This document shows, piece by piece, positions 23,907-34,100 of a stretch of DNA of 64,000 nucleotides; the stretch's first letter is position 1; each line of letters begins with the position of its first letter. The translations under genes and the position numbers were made by a program. Source of the DNA: Uranotaenia lowii (lineage: Eukaryota > Arthropoda > Insecta > Diptera > Culicidae); assembly GCF_029784155.1 (NCBI RefSeq), contig NC_073692.1, positions 66,845,888-66,909,887 of the forward strand. Direction: 5' to 3'. The notes under the pieces are model-generated. The model did no database searches and had not been told where the DNA came from. It worked only from the letters and a program-made list of their open reading frames with translations.

Positions 23907-25890
23907 AGGGAGATAAGGGCATAACGAGTACCCGGAGCACTCCATTTTTCGAAGAAAGTACGAATTATCTCAAATAAGCTTTTATGAGAAAATGTTTTGC
24001 TGTTCCTATAGTATTAATTTTTCAGCAAAAAAGAAATCTTTTTATCATCTTGAATACAAAAAAAAAGAAATATTAACGAAAATATTTTTAAAAAAATTCA
24101 ACTAGGTTCTCAAATGACGAAAATATTATAATATTTGAGCACCGCAAAATTAGCTTTTATGATCGTTAAATCACCTCGATCTATGAAATACTCACTGTGA
24201 CATGATGTACACATTGTTCCTCAACTTTCTTCATCATTAAATTTTTTATGTTTCGCTATAATCAATTTTTAAAACTCGTTTTTACTTTATCTTGTTGATC
24301 CAGGGCGTATAGAGCGCCATAGATCGGGGCACGATGAGCATTTTCTGCCGTAGAATCAAGCAGCGAATTCATCTCGATAAAGTCAACTGAATTAGACAGC
24401 TACATCTTGACTTGTTTCATTTTACGATTTGGCCTATCGGTTAAGTGAATTCACTGCTTGATTCTACAGCAGAAAATGCTCATCGTGCCCTGATTAATCG
24501 TGCTTATACTGCCCCAGTGGGGGTTCTCATTATGCCCCTACAGTAACTGATTTTTTAGCTTTTGACAGAAAAATAAATTTATATACATTTTTGAAGTTTT
24601 CAAGATTAAGCTAGTAAGTAAAAAGACTTTTTTAGACACTAAAGTAAAAAGTAAAAAGTTAAAAGACTTTTTTAGTGTCTAAAAAAGAGAGAGGCAGGCA
24701 AAATGCACCACCATCAGCATCTTAGGAAACAAACATTTTTTTCAAATTTCTGAAAACGCCAGTCTGTTCAGTTTACACTTTTATGCGTTGAAAAGCATTT
24801 GTGGACCTTCTTACGTAAGTTGGACGGAAAACGAAAACAAATTTTCAAGAGGCTTTTCTTACAATTTTTCAACTTTTTTCGTAAGGAATTACGGTATCTA
24901 TCAGCAAAAAATTACCTGGCATCTGTTCCAATGATGAACATTGATCTTGACAATCATCACCACCTGGAGTTCTTCACAAAAGGAATAGTCACAGGCAACA
25001 CGTGCAATGTACCACTCACAGTTTCGCATATAATCGGAGAGTGCAGGTTGTACGCAACGGAACGGCAGAGCAGCGGAATCGGTTACGACTCATCGGCAGC
25101 TTTAAACATTACAAACGAGAACAAACTATTCCTGAAAAGTACAAAATTGTTGGATAAACTGTAGATATAAGACGAAATATACACACTTTTTTAAGAGGAA
25201 GAATGAACGAGATGGTTAAAATCCTCTATAAATAAACAAAAAAGAATTAGAATCGACAATCATCACACAACGAAAAATTTCCTTATTAATTGTTTTTCTG
25301 TTATTTTAAACGATTTTTAATAAACATGTCTAGGCAGAAGACAAAGACATAAAAATGTTAAATTGTAAATCTCAACTTGAAAATAAACATTTATATTAAA
25401 AATTCCTAAACTTTAATAAGATTTTATCAACTATTCACAAGAATGTCAGTGTATCTGGAAGCACTGCGCGTAGCAATGCATTTTTTCATCTGTGAAATAA
25501 AATAGAAATGTTTTTATCTAATAAACACTTTCGAAAGCACTTGAATCAATTAACACTTATTGAACGTTCAGCTGCGCGTTTGGTTAAACACATATGCGCA
25601 TTTTGCCCCAAACAAAATGGAAATCATCCTTTAAAAAACCTTTCAAAATTCTAGGATTAAGACGTGTATAATTGGTATCTATGTTCCTGTTTGTACATTT
25701 CTGGTGAAGAATAGTCCTCTTTTCAAACCTATTGTCGAATTTACTGGATTGCCTTCTTCATTTACGAGTAATAAACGAATCTTCTTAACGTGAGCGTTTT
25801 ACCCCCAGTTCCCCTAACTCACAAATTGTAGTTGTTTCTATGATTAAATTAGCATCCTTCTTATGGTGGCCATTATGCCCTTACCTCCTC
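23907..25890 (+). mobile_element. MITE family A/B, copy B (1,984 bp, with LINE fragment inside)
   Basis: The left end AGGGAGATAAGGGCATAA and the inverse of the right end (GAGGAGGTAAGGGCATAA) form terminal inverted repeats, with TA at 23905-23906 and 25891-25892. Internal order matches copy A at 12946-14079. Its extra length is explained by inserted sequence between about 24620 and 25800 that contains a LINE C-terminal fragment. The central hairpin GGGCACGATGAGC / GCTCATCGTGCCC spans 24330-24500. Confidence 0.8.
24760..25400 (+). pseudogene. Non-LTR retrotransposon ORF2 C-terminal fragment
   Basis: A 121-codon open frame (24799-25164) ends with T-C-N-V-P-L-T-V-S-H-I-I-G-E-C-R-L-Y and then a hydrophobic tail with L-F-L-K-S-T-K-L-L. 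The C-x-x-P-L-T-V-x-H-I-x-x-x-C pattern is the zinc-knuckle-like C-terminal region of I/Jockey/R1-type LINE polyproteins. It is strongly 5' truncated. Downstream AATAAA-containing AT-rich DNA (to about 25400) is probably its 3' UTR. Confidence 0.65.
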
Positions 25891-26151
25891 TACACTACAT
25901 ACGCTAAGAACAAAAATGAAAGCTGGTTGAACATTATTTGTTATTGACATTTTTTTTTTTTTTGATTAAATATTGTTATTGTAGCTAATGACAGTTTAGA
26001 TGGTTATTACACTGAGGAAATACATCGTATGAGGTTCATTAGAAAATCTTATGAAATTTCGACATAAGAAAAAACATTGAAATTCATAAGACGCTTTTTG
26101 GCTTTCATATGACGGTCTTATGAAATGATGTCAGTAGCGTTCTCACGATTT

Positions 26152-26262
26152 TCATAAGATGGTCTTATGATTTTCCATAAGATGGTCTTATGATTTTTCA
26201 TAAGATGGTCTTATGATTTTCCATAAGATGGTCTTATGATTTTTCATAAGATAATCTTATGA
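26152..26262. repeat. Subterminal palindromic tandem array (5 units, ~23 bp)
   Basis: Four consecutive copies of CATAAGATGGTCTTATG separated by GATTTT/GATTTTC spacers are followed by a fifth, CATAAGATAATCTTATG. Each copy is an inverted repeat of CATAAGA. Looser copies occur in the right terminal 200 bp (32275-32420). They are probable transposase-binding sites. Confidence 0.85.
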
Positions 26263-26299
26263 AAACGACTGAAACATGTTATGAATTTCATAAGACATA

Positions 26300-27362
26300 G
26301 GGGAGAACTGTACAAGACGCACCTGCGAGGTAAAATGGCCCATGCCATTCTTTCTCAAAAATACGCTAACCTTTGGCTCCGAATGGTGTTTTTCTTCATT
26401 TTTATTGTAGCAAACGAGCTTTATCATCATTTTTTTGATGAAAATTTAACAAAAACGACTTTAATGCTTAGAAACAGAAGGATTAATGGATTCTGCCAAA
26501 AACTTGTTATTTTTGATGATGAACATATAAGGTTTTATGGTAAACCAGTCTGCGCTAACTGATCCAACTGCAGCTTTTCGTTATAACACTCGTACGCACT
26601 TTCGGATGACAATTAATATTTTATTATATTTCACTAACTTTCCGCAAATTTTAACTAAAATTAATCCTATCAAAATTGGGGCAGAATGCCAGCAAAACCA
26701 CGTGTTTTAGGCTCAAATTTTGAATGCTGTTAACTTTTGAGAAAAATTAAATGTCAAAACAAAATGTCTTTCTTTTTGTTTGCTGACTCCCAAATTACGA
26801 TAAGAATGCATATTTATAACAAATTTCGTCCTTGTTTGAGTAAAAAAGGTGCAAAAATATTTGACTCGAAAAAACTATCTGCCGCCATGTTTGCCGCGAT
26901 ATCAGTGAAGAAATTGAATTTCTTTGCCTACCTGAAGGCGTTTTACCTACAAGGATATAAGAAAGTGAATTTTGAAAAGCAAAATTTTCGTTAAATTAAG
27001 CAATAAAAAAGGATTTTTTGCCAAATTATGGTTAGTTTGAAAAAATACGATGAATATGTAATAAAAAAAATGATGTTTCAATTACTATATTCCGTATAAT
27101 CATTGTTCCATTTCTCACCACCCATCCGGTATGGTGCGTTCTGTCCACTAGTTTTGGCGTTCTACCCCGCGGCTTGTTTTCTGGCTGTTTAAGATTTTCA
27201 CAAAAATATAACCAAAATCGTGTTTTTAACATATTATTTCTTTTTGATAAGATGTAAATGTGATCTCTGAATCGTCGTGAACTTTCAATTTGGTTCATAG
27301 ATGATGAGTTTCGCCGTAAATAGCGATTATGCTTAACTGGTGCGTCTTGTACAGTTTTCCCC
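26300..27362 (+). mobile_element. TA-flanked MITE, copy 2 (1,063 bp)
   Basis: The left end is GGGGAGAACTGTACAAGACG and the right end CTGGTGCGTCTTGTACAG followed by TTTTCCCC, with TA at 26298-26299 and 27363-27364. It is inverted relative to copy 1 at 4031-5101. It is inserted in the left terminal region of the CACTA-like transposon, so it is younger than that insertion. No coding capacity. Confidence 0.9.
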
Positions 27363-27642
27363 TACTTATGAATTATTATTTGGAATTCAACCCGCCACTA
27401 AGGTTATTCTTTTCGTCAGCTCTCTCTTCACATTTTCACAGCCGTTTAAAAATACTTCAAACTGTTTTCAATGCACAGATTGTTAATAAAGCTGAACATA
27501 GAAAAAAGTAACAAATATTTTTCGGCGACCGTGGGAATGAAAACAGAGAGCCACGTTTTCAAAATATAATCCTAAATAAAAACTTTGTATTCATAAAAAA
27601 TACATTTTTTATTTCTATACAAAATCTTATTGCTAATCTTAT

Positions 27643-30099
27643 CTAATGATTGAAAACACATTTATTTCTATACAAAAACTTATTGCTAATCTCGTGTACT
27701 CTGAAGGGCGGACCATCTATAGTGTCAATGTGAATTACATACATGTTATTTTGTCTTTCTACAGCTTCTGTGGCAAGATAATGATGTACAATTGATCCTA
27801 TTTTCCATTGTCTAACTATGGCTTGAATAAGATCGTTGTGCTTAAGAAATTCTTCAATTTCGAATAATTGTTTACCATTTTCAGTAGTTTGAGTAACAAA
27901 ATACCCAGAAGAATATTGGTATCCATTAAGGAATAAAGTTCCAGTAAATTCGACGGACGCATGAATATCAAAAGGTAGATCTATTATCAGTTTATAATAC
28001 GGTCTACTACAAATAGTACTTTTTTTGAAATTGCCTTGAGGAGACGCTGCTTGAAAAGTGTTATTATAAATGTCATAACTAAACTGGAGACAGGACTTCA
28101 TGCACAATGTAAACGCAATATTGGTTCTTGACGTTATTACATGTGCATATTCTTTAAATGGTTGATGCCTCGCCTCATTACGGAAGCACATCATCTGGTT
28201 TATTGGACCACAGTCTAAAATAACTTTGGGGTAATGCAATAAGAAATGGTGCTTGGGTTTCAAAGATGTTTTGAATACAGACAGGTAAAGGGAATGATGT
28301 TTAGTGATAATTTGTGATAGTTTTGTTATATCTTGTATTGAAATTTTTTTTGCAAGAATCTGATCAACCATTTCAATTAAAATCTGGCAATATATCCAGA
28401 CGGGATCCTCGGAAGGAATATATGGACCAACTATAAATGTAAAATTATGGCAGAAGGCCTTCATCTCATCAGCATTCATTCTCATTTTTATAGTTTTACT
28501 TTTAGTTTTGCTATCGTAACTAGACTCAACATCTGGCATCCTTCGAAGGCCAGCGTCTAATGATGCTTGACCAATAATATTTTTACGAGTATTTAAACTA
28601 GCAAGTGTTAGAAATTTTTTGTCGTACACAAAATAATTCAAGGCCTCTATAAATCCATACTTACACACACCATTGCTGAACAGATCATGCATGGCATCTA
28701 CGCTCCAGTTTTGAACGACATGGAATGAGGGAAGTCTATTGAACACTGATGGTCCCGCCAAGCCTGTTAGTGAATGATCGTTCACTAATAAATTTTGATT
28801 ATAATTGTCTATACTGCGAAGAGAATCGGTGCAAACTGTACAATCAGTTTGAAGTTGTGATTTGTGCCGTCGACAGAACCGACAGTAATACGTAGCATTA
28901 AATCCCTTTGATAAAGATAATAGGGAATGTACCCCCAAGTTATCCCCTTGGAACAAACTTAAAATAAATCTGATTTTAACATCTTCTCCCTTAAACTGTA
29001 CTATTAGACCTTCTTCTTCTAATTTTTGAAAGGGTATAACTAACTCTTTAATAAAAGCATCTATTCCCGCTTGTTGAATGGCGACTTTCCTTACTACCCC
29101 TGCAACTAGAATATTACTTAACTTAGATCTCATATTGTCTGGAAGACAAGGACAGTGAAAGTATATTCCGCACACCGAGTCGACTTTGTTGTGTGGTCCT
29201 TGTGAATCGTTTATCTCAAACTCATCAGCATATATCCACAGCGGGATAATATATTTTGTTGATTCGTCGGTTTCATATTTGGTTTTAATATTCTTCCAAA
29301 CTCGACCATTAATGAAATTATTCAAACCATCTGAATGTTCCAGCCTATATATTCGGTCTACTACCTTTTCCAAATTATCTCCGGTTTCGAAAAATTGTTT
29401 CAATTGAAATTGTATAGGATTCAGTACCAAACAACTTTTTCTACAACCCTCGCTGCCTTTACTGGCAATATTACTGTTAATGACTGGTGTCCCATTTTCC
29501 AAGCTATAAATAATCGGTGAATCAAAAAGTTCAATGTTTTTTAATTTACGGAGAAACTTATGCTCTGTGTTTATGTCTTTAAAAGCAGTTTTGCTTGATT
29601 CCAATAATATTTCCATTTTTTTCTGTGAGTTTGAATCGCAGCTTCTTACATTAAGAGCCTCGATAGAATTTAATAGTTCTGTGGTAAACTTTTCAGTAGC
29701 TTCTTGTACCTCTTGTACATCATTTCTTGTGAAATTATTTTTCTTGTGTAAACATAAAGTAAATTCTAATGCTAGTTTTTGTTGGTTATTGCATACTGAT
29801 GTACTTGGCACGATTGGAAAATCGTTGGTTATATCATCATCTAACTTTTGTACTTTAACTGGTATTACTTCCTTTTCATTGTTACTGATTTGATTTTCGG
29901 GTTCTGCTACATTAAAATTATGATTTAATGTATGCTTCTTAAAATTATAAAAATTGCTAAAAATTTGAGGGCATTTGGGGTAGGTATATTTTAAATTAAA
30001 ATTAGTTGGAGTCTTATGATATTTAGATATATGATTAACTAGGCTGACTCCAGCTGAAAATTTCTCCCTGCAGTTTTTTATGGGACAGTCGATGTACAT
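27643..30099 (-). CDS. CACTA/CMC-like DDE transposase (818 aa)
   Basis: A single uninterrupted frame from ATG at 30099; an in-frame TAA lies a short way upstream, supporting this start unless an upstream exon is spliced in. The N-terminus has a C2H2 finger (C5, C10, H23, H28) and a degenerate second one that lacks its first Cys (C43, H56, H60). The catalytic part follows the tnp2/CMC layout: YADEFEIND with D292, GDNLGVHSL near 386, a Cys-rich C406-x2-C409 / C420-x2-C423 insert, DAMHD at 468-472, then KHHFLLHYPKV at 616-626, GP at 631 and E642 in RNEARHQ. D292, one of the DAMHD aspartates and E642 are the likely catalytic triad (inferred). It would cut at the CACTG termini. No stops, frameshifts or visible damage, so it may be functional. 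Its first 22 bases overlap the end of the accessory gene in another frame. Confidence 0.85.
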   Translation of the reverse strand: MYIDCPIKNCREKFSAGVSLVNHISKYHKTPTNFNLKYTYPKCPQIFSNFYNFKKHTLNHNFNVAEPENQISNNEKEVIPVKVQKLDDDITNDFPIVPSTSVCNNQQKLALEFTLCLHKKNNFTRNDVQEVQEATEKFTTELLNSIEALNVRSCDSNSQKKMEILLESSKTAFKDINTEHKFLRKLKNIELFDSPIIYSLENGTPVINSNIASKGSEGCRKSCLVLNPIQFQLKQFFETGDNLEKVVDRIYRLEHSDGLNNFINGRVWKNIKTKYETDESTKYIIPLWIYADEFEINDSQGPHNKVDSVCGIYFHCPCLPDNMRSKLSNILVAGVVRKVAIQQAGIDAFIKELVIPFQKLEEEGLIVQFKGEDVKIRFILSLFQGDNLGVHSLLSLSKGFNATYYCRFCRRHKSQLQTDCTVCTDSLRSIDNYNQNLLVNDHSLTGLAGPSVFNRLPSFHVVQNWSVDAMHDLFSNGVCKYGFIEALNYFVYDKKFLTLASLNTRKNIIGQASLDAGLRRMPDVESSYDSKTKSKTIKMRMNADEMKAFCHNFTFIVGPYIPSEDPVWIYCQILIEMVDQILAKKISIQDITKLSQIITKHHSLYLSVFKTSLKPKHHFLLHYPKVILDCGPINQMMCFRNEARHQPFKEYAHVITSRTNIAFTLCMKSCLQFSYDIYNNTFQAASPQGNFKKSTICSRPYYKLIIDLPFDIHASVEFTGTLFLNGYQYSSGYFVTQTTENGKQLFEIEEFLKHNDLIQAIVRQWKIGSIVHHYLATEAVERQNNMYVIHIDTIDGPPFRVHEISNKFLYRNKCVFNH

Positions 30100-32238
30100 T
30101 TTGCTGCGTTCAGGAACTCGTGCAATTTTTCGATGGTTTTGTACGAGTTATTGCTGACACCGTACAAATGAAGACCAACGAAAATCCAAACTAGTTTCGA
30201 TACCTTTGATACAGGTATCTTTAGTACAGTACACAGTTTGTGGAAAACGTCAACTCCTCTTGATATAGATTTAAATTTATATTCGATATTTTTGTAGATA
30301 ACCATGCATCCATGGTTCGGGAACGAAAAATCTCCGGAAAAAATAACGAGCTTTGGAGGAACAGGGTTTCCGTTCTGCTCGTAATCCACGATCTCCTGAT
30401 CATAGATTGTCCGAGCTTCGTCTCTATCTGTCGCGAAAAATACAGTGTCTGCTTGCGCCGTAGCGATTGTTGGTTTGAATCCAGGTGCAACTTTCACTGG
30501 GATTAAAACAGTGTTTAGCGCAAGAAGGATTGCTGGAATTCGGGCATCTGTTAAAAAATAAGCATTATTTTAATTGTACTTTCCTAAACTGAAAATAATC
30601 ATTAATTACCTATTGACAAATCACTGTTTGTAATTGCCTCGAGAAGACCTTTGGTTGAAGGATCCTTAGCGTTCTTTGAAATGTATTTGCAAAAAGGTTG
30701 CACTAATGCTTCCCAGTTTCGAGCAACCTCGTTCGCGTCAGTTGAGAAATCAGTCCGCAGTAAACGGTAATCAATATCAATCTGAAATTTGTATTAATTT
30801 AGTTCGTATTAAAAATAAATGTTATAACTTATGTAGTTAAAATAAGAATGAATCAAAATAAAACAAAATAAAGATAAATAATACATACTAATTGATATCC
30901 GTGTTCATCTCTCAAATGCGGGAATTTTTGAATCGTTTGTGAAGGGTGCGGATGCTTCTGAGCTACCTGTCTGGCAGTGAATGATGCTTCCCACTGATTT
31001 AACACTGTGAGCCACGTTCCATCATTCATCTCCAGCCATGATAAAGCACGACATGCTTCGTCAGGAAGCGGGTTTACACTTGAACTTTCATGACCTTCAC
31101 GCATAAGTCGGTGCTCTGCTGCTGCCCTCTGCATACGCGTTCCAGATTGTTTCAAATAATTTATCCTGCTGAAGAGTAAGCCTTTAGGATTACCCTTATC
31201 TGATCTTTTATAATATGGTTCCTAAAACAAAGAAAAAAATCACAATCATAGTAACAGTGATATTATCACAAAATAATACCTTCTTTTCCCTTGGGAACAC
31301 CTTCGTGATGACGTTTACGTACTCCTCATAGAAACCACGGGAACCGCTTCTTTTTTTGGCTATGTGGTACCTTGCAATCACGTCTGCAACCAGTTTCTGG
31401 CTGCCTGTGTCGAGGTCAAAGTCTTCAGCATGTATGCGAAGATCTTCGCCTGGTGTCGTTTGTAGCAATAGCGTTCTAAAGGTGTCCACTGTGAACGGCT
31501 CATCACTTGACTCCTGATGGGACAGCGAAACCGAAGGACGAGGTTCGCAAACTTGGTCTTGCAGTTGCTCAACAAGTGGTTTTTCCCTGGGCTTCTGTAT
31601 GGATTCCAAATCCGGAGTGTAACATTCGCCAACTTGGTCGTGCGGCACTTCTAAAATTCGTTCACCACAGGGGTTTGGTGGTATTTTCATACGGGAATCC
31701 TCACGGGAACCCTGGACGGGAAGAGGAACAGGTTGCTGCTCTTCCGTGGCCGGTATGTCGTTCTGTGAGGAGTATAAAAATATACAATTTCAACTGTGAA
31801 AAACGTAAACAATGTTTTCCTTACTGTTGATGGTTGCTGCGATTGCTTCCAGCTTCCAGCAGCTGCCAGTTCCGGAGAATCTTCCGGACAGTTTCCACTC
31901 AGCACTTCTTGTGCATTTTCCAGACCCTATAAGAATAAATTTGTGTCATAATATTGTTGCAAATTCTCATTATATATATTTTTACTTACATTCCGCTTAC
32001 GCCAATCTAAAATTATTTCCCATATATGGTCGTACCGCCAGTTTACGTCCACTCGAGATAACGCCTTTTTTATTTGTTCCTCACTGAACAAAATAAGTTG
32101 AGCCGTTCCTATTCCGCAATCTGTAAATAAACACTTTTGAATTATTATAACAATTGAAAACAATTTACCACCTTTAAACGTGTTCAAAACTGCATTAGCA
32201 ATCGACAGATCCGCCAGCAAATCTCTTTCGGTAGCCAT
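30078..32238 (-). CDS. Accessory gene of the CACTA-like transposon, seven exons (~586 aa)
   Basis: Exons inferred from GT-AG sites with preserved phase: 32238-32169, 32120-31990, 31926-31825, 31762-31280, 31221-30889, 30781-30610, 30547-30078. The first donor could also lie 3 bases earlier. Introns are 42-97 bases with good acceptors (TTTACAG, CTCACAG, TTTTAG, TTTCAG). The start ATG is 207 bp from the right terminus. The protein begins MATERDLLADLSIANAV, has a W-R-Y-D-H-I-W-E-I-I-L-D-W-R-K-R segment, a low-complexity Pro/Glu/Gln centre (exons 3-4), a basic V-I-A-R-Y-H-I-A-K-K-R-S-G-S-R-G segment ending in F-P-R-E-K-K, and a C-terminal domain with D-x-D-Y-R-L-L and G-F-K-P-T-I-A-T-A. I do not recognise a named family. 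Position and orientation suggest a TnpA-like DNA-binding or regulatory partner of the transposase (inference). Confidence 0.75.
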
Positions 32239-32445
32239 CTTGCTTTAGCACATGCGGTTTTTTTTCACAATGACATGTCTTATGAGTTTCATAAGATCGC
32301 TTATGGAATGACAATAAGGAACTTATGGAAAACGATACTCATCTTATGAGTGTCATAAGCAATCTTATGAAATCATAAAAAAATGATAGAAAATCGTTTC
32401 ATAAGACCGATCTTATGAATATCATACGAGATTTTTTCCTCAGGG
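32239..32445 (-). promoter_or_regulatory. Right terminal region and presumed promoter of the transposon
   Basis: This non-coding stretch lies between the accessory-gene ATG and the right terminus. It contains at least four CATAAGAT/ATCTTATG elements like those in the left array. As the only sequence upstream of the accessory gene inside the element, it must hold any element-owned promoter. No TATA box was assigned. Confidence 0.5.
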
Positions 32446-32447
32446 TA

Positions 32448-33484
32448 AGATTGTCCTCTTAATCTACATGGAAGTTCCTCAAAACAAAATTTAACTTTAA
32501 AAGCTCTATACTCAGTATGAACATCAATCTATCCCGAATTTAATAACACCCAAATGATTCTAAATCATTGAGTTCAGTTGAAAATTTAGGAAATAATTAC
32601 ATAAAAAAAAAATTAAAATTTTTAGCAACAATAAGAAATTTCAAAAACTTGCTGTAAGTGAAAATTTTAAGCCTGGAAATTCTTAGTGTTTTTTTTTTGC
32701 TTCAGCTGTTTTTGTCGCCGCACATAGGAGTATATAGAACAAAAAGTTGGCCAAAAGTGTTTTTGATGTCTATACGTTTGATTATTTTGGAATAAAACTG
32801 TTAAAATATTATGAAAGTTTTTAAAAATAATTTTTAGCCAATTAAATTACCACGCTGTGATTATTAAGCTTTCTGACAAAAAAAAAGTCGATATCAATAT
32901 CGAATCCACTTGATATTTCAAATGTTATCTTCCACCATCAATTATTTAAATATCATTCAATTATTCTAATTAAAATCCTTTTATTTTCTGACAACTTAAT
33001 TGAACTAATTTCTACTCAAATTTGCATCAACAAATTTTGGTAGTTTTTTTTTTCAAATCAATATACTTCAAAAAGATCCTGCAATTCAGCTGCTATGCCA
33101 AGTGTTTCAAAAAATTTTTAGATTATTTTCTAAGCATGCATATATTTGGCTGCCCTTTTTTGTAGATTTGTGTTGAATAGCTTAAAATATCGATAGGCAC
33201 GATTTCATGGAGCTCCTTTGTTTTCTAATATATTTTTTCGTCTATCTAAAGCACATCGTAAAATTTAAACAGGCCTTTTCTCAAAAAATATAAGTTTCGA
33301 TTTTCTTGGAACTATATGTACAGTTGCAATCAAAAAAGAATGAAATCGCCTGAAGCTGCGCACCCACTTCCAAGTTTGACGAGTTGCCATTTCTCTCTCG
33401 GTAGATATTTTTCATGAAAATTTCACACATTCTAGTTCAATTATTCAACTAACACTCTACAAAATTTGAAGTCTTTACAATGAC
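32448..33484. other. AT-rich anonymous DNA
   Basis: No ORF or repeat of note. A 13-base string CGCACATAGGAGT near 32719 also occurs near 9977, perhaps a trace of a shared old repeat. Confidence 0.45.
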
Positions 33485-34100
33485 GGGAAACAAAGCTAGA
33501 GCTATTTCCGTAAAAAAGAGAAATTTGGAGTTGCTTTACTAAACTTGCTGTATCTTCGACAATTTTCATTGAAAAATCTTAAAACTTGGTCCAAAGATGT
33601 AAAAATGTATGATCTTATATCTGGCCAAGTTTCGTCAAAATCGATGAACGTGATCAAAAATGATGCCGAGTAGAAAATCAGGTTCATTATCGCCCAACAT
33701 CTTTTGGTACAATTTCTATTTCTAAACAAAGCAGGAATGAAGTTGCTATCAATCTACAACCTTCTTTGTAATAAATTTTGATTTTGTAAAAGAAAAAAAC
33801 TAAGAATACATGGATTACCATGTTTTCCATACAAACATCCGTCCAAAAAAGAATAAAATCGAATGTTGGGCGATAATGAACCTGATTTTCTACCCGGCTC
33901 CATTTTTGATCACGTTCATCGATTTTAACGAAACTTGGCCTGATATTAGATCAAACATTTTCACACCTTTGAACTACATTTCAAGATTTTTCAATGAAAA
34001 TTGTCGAAGATACAGCAAGTTAAGTGCAGCAATTCCAAATTTCCCTGTTTTTAAGGAAATAGCTCTATCTTACTGAATCAAAGCAATCGAAAGATTCCTT
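33485..34100. repeat. Imperfect inverted repeat, arms about 215 bp
   Basis: 33485-33697 and 33861-34080 are inverted copies. Both encode, when read outward, the same frame (C-W-A-I-M-N-L-I-F-Y .. F-L-I-T-F-I-D-F), so the shared peptide is an effect of duplication rather than evidence of a gene. A related string, CAAAAAAGAATRAAATCG, occurs at the outer left (about 33332) and beside the right arm (about 33842). Terminal ends could not be fixed. Confidence 0.65.

Larger units (their letters stand above)
26010..32445 (-). mobile_element. CACTA/CMC-like DNA transposon, two genes, nearly intact (6.4 kb)
   Basis: The left terminus CACTGAGGAAATACATCGTA and the inverse of the right terminus CCCTGAGGAAAAAATCTCGT form imperfect inverted repeats that continue into ..GTATGA..TTCAT and CTTATGAAA. 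TA flanks both ends (26008-26009 and 32446-32447). A 3-bp duplication is not clear because the flanks read TTA and TAA. Inside are two minus-strand genes, a DDE transposase and a spliced accessory gene, both with complete frames. A separate MITE (26300-27362) has landed in the left terminal region. Without it the element is about 5.4 kb. CACTA/CMC is the best fit from the termini and transposase layout. Confidence 0.85.

Noticed and set aside
26152..26262. CRISPR-like regular repeats
   Set aside because: Units are palindromic and almost contiguous, with only 6-7 base spacers, inside a eukaryotic transposon end.
29186..29893. Plus-strand ORFs opposite the transposase
   Set aside because: Antisense shadows of the conserved minus-strand transposase frame.
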